From Spirochaeta sp. (GTDB lineage: Bacteria; Spirochaetota; Spirochaetia; DSM-27196; SLAA01), in the NCBI GenBank assembly GCA_020201015.1, contig JAIVHN010000073.1:1-5338 (forward strand): a stretch of 5,338 nt of DNA, written 5' to 3'. Of this stretch, positions 1-4,646 are shown piece by piece (position 1 is the first letter of the stretch; each line of letters opens with the position of its first letter). The position numbers and the translations under genes were made by a program. The notes beneath the pieces were generated by a model. The model did not search any database and was not told the origin of the DNA. It saw nothing but the letters and a program-made list of their open reading frames with translations.

Positions 1-300
1 TACGCGCAGGTACGTGAGGTGCAGGCAAGTAGAGGCCGCAGCGGGACATGGCGATTCGACGTGACGGTGGAGCACAACGACACCGGCTGGGACCATTACG
101 CCGACGCGTGGCAGGTACTCAACGCGGAGACCGGCGAGGTCTTGGGAGAACGCAAGCTACTCCACCCGCACGTCAATGAGATGCCGTTCACCCGCAGCCT
201 AACGGTGGAGATACCGGAAGAAGTCACCACCGTACGCGTCCGTGCCAAGTGTAACGTTCATGGCTACGGCGGTCGGGAAGTCGTGGTCGAACTCCAGTAA
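1..300 (+). CDS. 3' part of a small conserved, probably exported protein of unknown function
   Basis: The frame is open from base 1 to the TAA at 298-300, giving 99 visible codons. An in-frame GTG at 19 could be a start, but it has only a weak AGG upstream and the frame continues to the window edge, so I treat the gene as 5'-truncated. The visible protein starts YAQVREVQ and then has a beta-rich, polar sequence with TWRFDVTVEHNDTGWDHYAD, a LLHPH segment and a C-terminal HGYGG motif; there is one Cys (in RAKCNVHG). It resembles short bacterial hypothetical proteins that carry an N-terminal signal peptide and then one small domain. Here the YA at the edge could be the tail of an AxA cleavage site, which would place the missing signal peptide just outside the window. 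The clustered His, Trp and Asp residues could bind a metal, but that is a guess. It is separated from the next gene by 136 bases and is probably not in the same transcript. Function unknown. Confidence 0.75.
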   Translation, partial: YAQVREVQASRGRSGTWRFDVTVEHNDTGWDHYADAWQVLNAETGEVLGERKLLHPHVNEMPFTRSLTVEIPEEVTTVRVRAKCNVHGYGGREVVVELQ

Positions 301-393
301 TTACGCTACACCGCGCCTCATATCACACCAAATTAACTGACATTTCTCGTTATTTGGCTCATATACCTTTGTCAAAAGTCTCTCGGTGTATTA

Positions 394-409
394 AGTTGTA
401 GATACAACT
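394..409. promoter_or_regulatory. Perfect inverted repeat, candidate operator
   Basis: The sequence AGTTGTA-GA-TACAACT is a perfect 7-bp-arm inverted repeat with a 2-base centre. It lies 27 bases before the dehydrogenase start. Its size and compact symmetry suit a dimeric helix-turn-helix repressor such as a MarR- or TetR-type protein. It is followed immediately by the self-complementary TGTACA (409-414). No regulator gene is present in the window, so the family of the binding protein is inference only. As an RNA hairpin it is too AU-rich, and its 2-base loop too short, to be a terminator. Confidence 0.45.
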
Positions 410-424
410 GTACACAAGACACAA

Positions 425-430
425 AGGGAG
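425..430 (+). promoter_or_regulatory. Ribosome binding site of the first dehydrogenase
   Basis: AGGGAG lies 6 bases before the ATG at 437. It decides this start over the in-frame ATG at 470 (residue 12), which has no comparable site. Confidence 0.7.
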
Positions 431-436
431 CTTTCA

Positions 437-1288
437 ATGATTCCGACACAGCAGATTCCAAACCCCACAATGCCGACATGCAAAACGCCACGCTTGCTCG
501 AAGGGCAGAAAGCGCTGGTAACCGGTGCCAACTCGGGAATAGGGCGCGCGGCTGCACTGTCACTTGCCGAAGCGGGCGCCGACGTCGTGGTGAACTATAT
601 CGGCGGGGAGGAAGCCGCAGCGGACGTCGTCAAGGAGATAGAGTCGCGTGGTTCACGCGGCATAGCTTATCGCGCAGACATCTCAGACGAACAACAGGTG
701 CAAGCTATGTTTGCCGAGATGTGTCGTGAGTTCGGAACGGTTGATATCCTCGTCAACAACGCTGGCATTCAAAAAGACAGCCCATTTGATCAAATGACCC
801 TGGAGCAGTGGAACGCAGTACTCAATGTCAACCTCACCGGACAGTTCCTCTGTGCACGTGAGGCGGTCAGAGAGTTCAAGCGTCGCGGAGTGGTTCCGGA
901 GGTCTCTTGCTCTGCAGGCAAGATTATCTCTATGAGCTCGGTGCACGACTCTATTCCCTGGGCCGGACATGTCAACTATGCGACGAGCAAGGGCGGAATA
1001 ATGTTGATGTACAAATCAATTGCACAGGAGATGGCGCCCTACCGCATCCGAGTCAACGCAATTGCACCCGGCGCGGTGCGAACGCCAATTAACACCGAAG
1101 CGTGGGAGACGCCTGCAGCGTACGAGGAGCTTATGCAGTTGATACCGTACAAGCGAATTGGCGAACCGCGGGATATCGGCCAGGCGGTGGTGTGGCTTGC
1201 ATCCGACCAGTCGGACTATTTGGTAGGCACCACGCTGTATGTGGACGGTGGAATGATGCTGTATCCCGGTTTTGCAACCGGTGGATGA
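437..1288 (+). CDS. Glucose 1-dehydrogenase-like short-chain dehydrogenase (SDR)
   Basis: A 283-residue classical SDR, predicted to oxidise glucose (or a related sugar or alcohol) to the lactone with NAD(P)+ in the cytoplasm. Visible motifs are the cofactor-binding TGANSGIG (29-36), the NNAG stabilising motif (107-110), Asn132, Ser168 in SMSSVH, and Tyr181-x3-Lys185, so the catalytic set is complete. The SSVH segment and the C-terminal DGGMMLYPGFATGG closely match the glucose 1-dehydrogenase subgroup. Relative to the Bacillus enzymes it has an insertion before the catalytic Ser (about 148-161, KRRGVVPEVSCSAG), seen in a bacterial subgroup that I recall next to GH15 genes. After beta-2 the sequence is NYIGGEE, where Bacillus-type enzymes have NYRSKE, so cofactor preference is uncertain. 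It is the first gene of the operon, and its TGA (1286-1288) touches the SD site of the GH15 gene. Family is certain; the glucose substrate is inferred from similarity and context. Confidence 0.9.
   Translation: MIPTQQIPNPTMPTCKTPRLLEGQKALVTGANSGIGRAAALSLAEAGADVVVNYIGGEEAAADVVKEIESRGSRGIAYRADISDEQQVQAMFAEMCREFGTVDILVNNAGIQKDSPFDQMTLEQWNAVLNVNLTGQFLCAREAVREFKRRGVVPEVSCSAGKIISMSSVHDSIPWAGHVNYATSKGGIMLMYKSIAQEMAPYRIRVNAIAPGAVRTPINTEAWETPAAYEELMQLIPYKRIGEPRDIGQAVVWLASDQSDYLVGTTLYVDGGMMLYPGFATGG
1266..1281 (+). other. Short GC-rich hairpin at the end of the dehydrogenase gene
   Basis: CCGGTT-TTGC-AACCGG forms a perfect 6-bp stem with a 4-base loop, ending 6 bases before the SD site of the GH15 gene. 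No T-run follows, so it is not an intrinsic terminator. It lies in codons for the conserved GFATG tail, so the symmetry could be a coding accident. It might influence translational coupling or mRNA stability. Confidence 0.35.
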
Positions 1289-1292
1289 GGAG
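1288..1292 (+). promoter_or_regulatory. Ribosome binding site of the GH15 gene
   Basis: AGGAG, whose first base is the last base of the preceding stop codon, sits 6 bases before the ATG at 1299. It fixes that start over the upstream in-frame TTG at 1272 and the downstream ATG at 1356. The placement suggests that translation is coupled to the dehydrogenase. Confidence 0.75.
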
Positions 1293-1298
1293 CGGGGT

Positions 1299-3221
1299 AT
1301 GGAGAACAATGCTGCAACAAATCAAGCTGAAAATCCCAGGACCGAGCGCCAGCCCATGGCCGGTACATACCAGCCTATAGAAAATTATGGCCTGGTGGGT
1401 GATCTTCACACCGTAGCCTTGGTAGGGCTGAACGGTTCCATTGACTGGTTATGTCTACCTAACTTTGACTCGCCTTCGGTTTTTGCCGCTATGCTTGATG
1501 CCCAGAAGGGCGGGCATTTTTCAATCCGCCCGGTGGCCGAGGGCATACGGGAGAAGCAGTTCTACTGGCCGGAGACCAATGTCCTGGTGACCCGGTTTTT
1601 CACTTCCGGAGGGGTGGCCGAGATCATTGACTTCATGCCGGTTGGGGGGACGGAACCCAGCACTACAGGTCACCACTTAATACGAAAACTCTCGGTCGTG
1701 CGTGGAAGCATGCGTTTTCGGCTGGAGTGCGCTCCTTCGTTTGACTATGCGCGAGCGACACATACGACAACCCTTCAAGATGACGGGGCGATATTTTCAT
1801 CTGCGGCACTGCGACTAGGCCTTGCTACCGGAATTGCGCTTCAGGAGAGTCTGCAGGCGACTCCCGGCGGCAGCGGGGCATCTGCAGAGTTTGAGTTAGG
1901 CGAGTGCGCCGAGGAAACATTTGTGTTGCAATCCCTCGCCTCCGAGGACACCAGCTGCGGTGTAGTGCTTAACGCCGACAGAAGTGACGAACTCTTTGAA
2001 GCTACGGTTCAATACTGGCGGAACTGGCTCTCCAAATGTTCCTACACCGGCAGATGGCGCGAGATGGTGCAACGCTCCGCACTCACACTTAAGCTTCTCA
2101 CCTATGCACCGACCGGCGCAATTGTTGCTGCGCCCACGACAAGCCTCCCCGAGGGCATTGGCGGCGAGCGTAACTGGGACTATCGGTACACCTGGATCCG
2201 CGACGCTGCCTTCACGGTCTACGGACTCATGCGCATTGGGTTTACCGAAGAGGCTGAACGGTTTATGAGTTGGGTGGAGGCAAGGTGCCACGAGCTAAAC
2301 CCGGACGGTTCGCTGCAAATCATGTACGGAATTGATGGACGTCATGAGTTGGCCGAACAGACTCTTGACCATCTTGAGGGGTATGCAGGCTCAAAGCCGG
2401 TGCGCATCGGCAACGGCGCCTGGGATCAGCTGCAGCTTGATATCTACGGTGAACTCCTTGACTCGGTATATCTTTTCAACAAACACGGCATCCCTATCTC
2501 TTACGATTTCTGGCAGCAGCTGCGGAAGTTAGTCAACTGGATTGCCGACAACTGGGAACGAACCGATGAAGGCGTCTGGGAAGTGCGTGGCGGACAGCGC
2601 CACTTCACCTACTCCAAACTCATGGCCTGGGTTGCGCTGGACCGCGGTCTTCGGCTAGCGGAAAAGCGATCCTTCCCGGCCGACCGAGACCGCTGGATTA
2701 CCGTGCGGGATCAAATATTCGAACGAATTATGGACGAGGGGTGGAGCAAGGAGCGTGGAGCATTTGTCCAGTCCTTTGGGTCTCAGTCACTGGACGCTTC
2801 CAACCTCATGATGCCGTTGGTCTTTTTTGTCTCTCCGGGTGATCCGCGCATGTTATCCACGCTTGATGAAACCGTGAAGACACCTAAAGAGGGCGGACTG
2901 GTCGCAAACGGCCTGACCTTCCGCTACAACGTAGAAGAAAGCCCCGACGGGCTCAGCGGCGAGGAGGGAACCTTCAACATCTGTTCGTTCTGGCTGGTAG
3001 AGGCGCTTACCCGTGCGGGCCAACATGACCACCGGCGCCTTGAAGAGGCGCGCCTCATGTTTGAAAAGATGTTCGGATTTTCTAATCACTTAGGGCTGTA
3101 TGCCGAAGAAACGGGACCAACAGGCGAGCATCTGGGTAACTTTCCCCAGGCCTTCACACATCTATCACTTATCAGCGCCGCATACAATCTGGACCGAGCG
3201 CTGGGAACAAAAAACAGATAA
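1299..3221 (+). CDS. Glycoside hydrolase family 15 (glucoamylase/trehalase-like)
   Basis: A 640-residue cytoplasmic enzyme with no signal peptide, expected to be an inverting hydrolase that releases glucose from trehalose or an alpha-glucan. After a polar tail of about 25 residues comes the N-terminal beta domain typical of bacterial and archaeal GH15 trehalase-like proteins (IENYGLVGDLHTVALVG, then GSIDWLCLP and FDSPSVF, residues 27-61). An (alpha/alpha)6 barrel follows from about residue 250. The hallmark motif SLPEGIGGERNWDYRYTWIRD is at 282-302. The general acid is probably Glu428 in VWEVRGG. The likely base is one of Glu603/604 in GLYAEE, just before GNFPQAFTHLSLI. Length and full motif order match the family, so it looks intact. 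The family is not uniform in substrate: trehalose, maltooligosaccharides and dextran-like glucans are all known. The dehydrogenase 10 bases upstream suggests that the released glucose is oxidised directly. Family call is firm; substrate is open. Confidence 0.93.
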   Translation: MENNAATNQAENPRTERQPMAGTYQPIENYGLVGDLHTVALVGLNGSIDWLCLPNFDSPSVFAAMLDAQKGGHFSIRPVAEGIREKQFYWPETNVLVTRFFTSGGVAEIIDFMPVGGTEPSTTGHHLIRKLSVVRGSMRFRLECAPSFDYARATHTTTLQDDGAIFSSAALRLGLATGIALQESLQATPGGSGASAEFELGECAEETFVLQSLASEDTSCGVVLNADRSDELFEATVQYWRNWLSKCSYTGRWREMVQRSALTLKLLTYAPTGAIVAAPTTSLPEGIGGERNWDYRYTWIRDAAFTVYGLMRIGFTEEAERFMSWVEARCHELNPDGSLQIMYGIDGRHELAEQTLDHLEGYAGSKPVRIGNGAWDQLQLDIYGELLDSVYLFNKHGIPISYDFWQQLRKLVNWIADNWERTDEGVWEVRGGQRHFTYSKLMAWVALDRGLRLAEKRSFPADRDRWITVRDQIFERIMDEGWSKERGAFVQSFGSQSLDASNLMMPLVFFVSPGDPRMLSTLDETVKTPKEGGLVANGLTFRYNVEESPDGLSGEEGTFNICSFWLVEALTRAGQHDHRRLEEARLMFEKMFGFSNHLGLYAEETGPTGEHLGNFPQAFTHLSLISAAYNLDRALGTKNR

Positions 3222-3225
3222 GGAG
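3220..3225 (+). promoter_or_regulatory. Ribosome binding site of the YHS-domain gene
   Basis: AAGGAG overlaps the TAA of the GH15 gene and lies 6 bases before the ATG at 3232. It selects this start over the in-frame ATG at 3100, which would overlap the GH15 gene by 122 bases and put 44 extra polar residues before the signal peptide. Confidence 0.8.
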
Positions 3226-3231
3226 CATAGC

Positions 3232-3762
3232 ATGATCAGTACACTTTTAAGCAGGAACAACGGAACGCTTTCAACGCCCGCACGCGCGGCTCGTGTAGTG
3301 CTGGTAGCAATGACGCTGATATTTCTTCCGACGGTCTGGGCGCTTGCTGGCGGCCAACATGAAGGGGTTATCAACACCACCGAGGGAGTTGCAATAGAGG
3401 GATATGACGCGGTTGCATACCACACCCTCGGCGAGCCAACCGAAGGTTCGCCACAGTTCAGTGCCGAGTGGGACGGCGCCACCTGGCATTTCAGCTCGGC
3501 CGAGAACCAAGAGCTCTTTGCCGCAGACCCCGAGCGCTATGCGCCGCACTATGGCGGGTACTGTTCCCAAGCGGCCGCACAGGATCAGGTAGCAGCAGGA
3601 GACCCAGAGATCTGGACGATAGAGGAAGGGCGTCTCTTCCTCAACTATAATTCCCGGTACCAGCGCCGATTCCGGAGTGAGCTCACAGAGAACATTGCAA
3701 AAGCAGATGCGAACTGGCCAGCACTGCGAGCCGGTTTAGCTGAGTCGGCGCAGGATGAGTAA
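3232..3762 (+). CDS. Exported YHS-domain protein
   Basis: A 176-residue protein. The N-terminus is an export signal: a basic stretch with Arg8, Arg18 and Arg21, a hydrophobic core (22-36, VVLVAMTLIFLPTVW) and an ALA cleavage site at 37-39, leaving a mature protein that starts GGQHEG. The remainder matches the secreted YHS-domain family: EGYDAVAYHTLGEP (56-69), FSAEWDGATWHFSSAENQELFAADPERYAPHYGGYC (76-111), a LFLNYN segment (135-140) and a KADANWPAL tail (157-165). The biochemical role of this family is not established. YHS domains elsewhere occur in metal-related proteins, but this one has a single Cys (Cys111), so a classical multi-Cys metal site is unlikely within one chain. It starts 10 bases after the GH15 stop and overlaps the next gene by 8 bases. 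Together with the membrane protein and rhodanese downstream it forms an envelope module. Domain and export calls are solid; function is unknown. Confidence 0.88.
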   Translation: MISTLLSRNNGTLSTPARAARVVLVAMTLIFLPTVWALAGGQHEGVINTTEGVAIEGYDAVAYHTLGEPTEGSPQFSAEWDGATWHFSSAENQELFAADPERYAPHYGGYCSQAAAQDQVAAGDPEIWTIEEGRLFLNYNSRYQRRFRSELTENIAKADANWPALRAGLAESAQDE

Positions 3763-4033
3763 GAACATGGAACGGCCAATCGTGCGCCATGCCCTTGTAG
3801 GCGTGGCTATTGGATTTGGACTGTCGGCGTCGTTCTATTTCTTTTGGGGCGCTTTTCAAGCCTTAGGGTTCTTCCTATGGTCAATTGTCGGAGGCGGTGG
3901 CGGTGGTGTCCTTGGCGGATATCTGACCGGACGTATTCTCGGCACGGAGCGTGCTGCATTTGGACTGTTCGGGGCAGCTCTCGGAGCTATTGCCGTCAGA
4001 GTAGCAATCTTTGTTTTGTTTGGTTCGTACTAA
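3755..4033 (+). CDS. Small glycine-rich membrane protein of unknown function
   Basis: A 92-residue hydrophobic protein that I do not recognise. Three membrane segments are likely: about 13-34, 36-57 and 67-90, joined by short loops (YLTGRILGTER is the basic one). A run of six glycines (46-51, encoded by mixed Gly codons) sits inside the second segment, and further small residues there (GVLGGYLTG) make a glycine-zipper-like face suited to tight helix packing or oligomerisation. An Arg (82) lies within the third segment. The ATG at 3755 overlaps the YHS stop in ATGAGTAA, a typical translational coupling arrangement, with only AGG directly upstream. An alternative ATG at 3767 would give 88 residues and remove the overlap. 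Its place between the YHS and rhodanese genes suggests a membrane partner for those exported proteins, but it could equally be a small transporter-like or structural protein. Conservation would need checking. Confidence 0.75.
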   Translation: MSKNMERPIVRHALVGVAIGFGLSASFYFFWGAFQALGFFLWSIVGGGGGGVLGGYLTGRILGTERAAFGLFGAALGAIAVRVAIFVLFGSY

Positions 4034-4038
4034 AGGAG
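4032..4038 (+). promoter_or_regulatory. Ribosome binding site of the rhodanese (upstream start)
   Basis: AAAGGAG overlaps the TAA of the membrane protein gene (4031-4033) and lies 8 bases before the ATG at 4047. A second good site, AGGAAGGA at 4082-4089, lies 8 bases before an in-frame GTG at 4098, so two starts are possible. Confidence 0.65.
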
Positions 4039-4046
4039 CGTGCTGC

Positions 4047-4619
4047 ATGGCAACAAGAACCACAGGAAGGACACGAACACCAGGAAGGAACCAAGTCGTG
4101 CGACTCATCACCGCGAGTTTGATCCTTTTCGCGGCGGCATCCGGCAGTCTCTTTGCGGCCGGATCGGCCGAGTCGTTTGATGAAGCCTTGGAGTCAATCT
4201 ACGAAGGTAGGCATAACCTGGTCACCGGCGACGAACTGGTAGAACTGATGGACGCTGGAGCCATTGGCCGTGATGTGTATCTGCTCGACATTCGAAGCAC
4301 AGAGGAATGGGAGATAAGCCGCATAGAGGGCGCCGAGTATATCGACTATAATGATTTCTCTCTGGACGACGTTTCTCATATCCCCCGAGACGCGCCAATT
4401 ATTCTCTACTGTGCAGTTGGATGGCGCTCGGGACGAGTTGGCAGAACCATGCGGGATGCCGGTTTTAGTAACCTGCAGGATCTATACGGGGGAATTCTCT
4501 TATGGGCCGACGAGCGACGTCCAATGGTTAATGATGAGGGCGAAACCGAACAGGTTCACGGCCGTCAACGCCGTTGGGGTCGGTGGGTTCAGCATCCAGA
4601 AATTGAAGTAGTCTATTGA
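4047..4619 (+). CDS. Exported single-domain rhodanese-like protein
   Basis: A 190-residue protein from the ATG at 4047. A basic Thr/Arg-rich leader (1-19) precedes a hydrophobic stretch (20-38) ending in LFAAGSAES, a Sec-type signal that sends the protein to the periplasm. A rhodanese domain follows: GDELVELMDAGA (61-72), LLDIRSTEEWEISRIEGAEYID (79-100) with Asp81 and Arg83, then the active-site loop CAVGWRS with Cys122 as the persulfide-forming residue, and a DLYGGILLWA segment (145-154). The tail (VNDEGETEQVHGRQRRWGRWVQHPEI) resembles the extension of similar exported rhodaneses. Expected activity is sulfur transfer or handling of oxidised thiols; the natural acceptor is unknown. Cys122 is the only Cys. 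If translation starts at GTG 4098, the protein is 173 residues and begins directly with a compact signal peptide, MRLITASLILFAAAS. It starts 13 bases after the membrane protein gene. Confidence 0.88.
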   Translation: MATRTTGRTRTPGRNQVVRLITASLILFAAASGSLFAAGSAESFDEALESIYEGRHNLVTGDELVELMDAGAIGRDVYLLDIRSTEEWEISRIEGAEYIDYNDFSLDDVSHIPRDAPIILYCAVGWRSGRVGRTMRDAGFSNLQDLYGGILLWADERRPMVNDEGETEQVHGRQRRWGRWVQHPEIEVVY

Positions 4620-4629
4620 GATGTACATC
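4620..4629. repeat. 10-bp perfect palindrome between rhodanese and SDR genes
   Basis: GATGTACATC is fully self-complementary and begins directly after the rhodanese TGA, inside the 27-base gap. It is too short and lacks a T-run, so it is not a terminator. Its core TGTACA also occurs at 409-414 in the upstream intergenic region. It could be a protein-binding site or chance. Confidence 0.3.
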
Positions 4630-4633
4630 TATT

Positions 4634-4640
4634 GGGGAGG
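4634..4640 (+). promoter_or_regulatory. Ribosome binding site of the divergent SDR
   Basis: GGGGAGG lies 6 bases before the ATG at 4647. This strong site is good evidence that the reading frame running off the window edge is a real gene. Confidence 0.75.
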
Positions 4641-4646
4641 TGCCTT

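Larger units (their letters stand above)
301..436 (+). promoter_or_regulatory. Intergenic region, probable promoter of the six-gene operon
   Basis: This 136-base stretch is the only substantial gap in the window and is clearly AT-richer than the genes beside it, as expected for a promoter region. Two weak sigma70-like pairs can be read. CTGACA (337-342) lies 19 bases before TATACC (362-367). TTGTCA (369-374) lies 17 bases before the poor -10 TAAGTT (392-397). Neither is strong, so the exact start point is undecided. The second pair would place the inverted repeat at 394-409 over the -10 and start region, where a repressor could act. No T-run hairpin that would terminate the upstream gene is visible. 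Promoter presence is inferred from position and composition. Confidence 0.4.

Noticed and set aside
328..357. CCAAAT / ATTTGG inverted repeat as a terminator for the first gene
   Set aside because: The stem is only 6 bp, AT-rich, with an 18-base loop and no following T-run.
1272..1298. TTG at 1272 as the GH15 start
   Set aside because: It has no SD and would overlap the dehydrogenase; ATG 1299 has AGGAG 6 bases upstream.
1896..2291. Antisense open frame of 131 codons within the GH15 gene
   Set aside because: It lies opposite strongly conserved GH15 coding sequence and its product matches no domain I recognise.
3100..3231. Upstream ATG for the YHS protein
   Set aside because: It would overlap the GH15 gene by 122 bases and bury the signal peptide; ATG 3232 has AAGGAG at ideal spacing.
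3887..3912. GGN-rich run as a DNA repeat or slippage site
   Set aside because: The six Gly codons vary in the third base and the frame is intact through to a normal stop, so it reads as coding sequence rather than an unstable tract.
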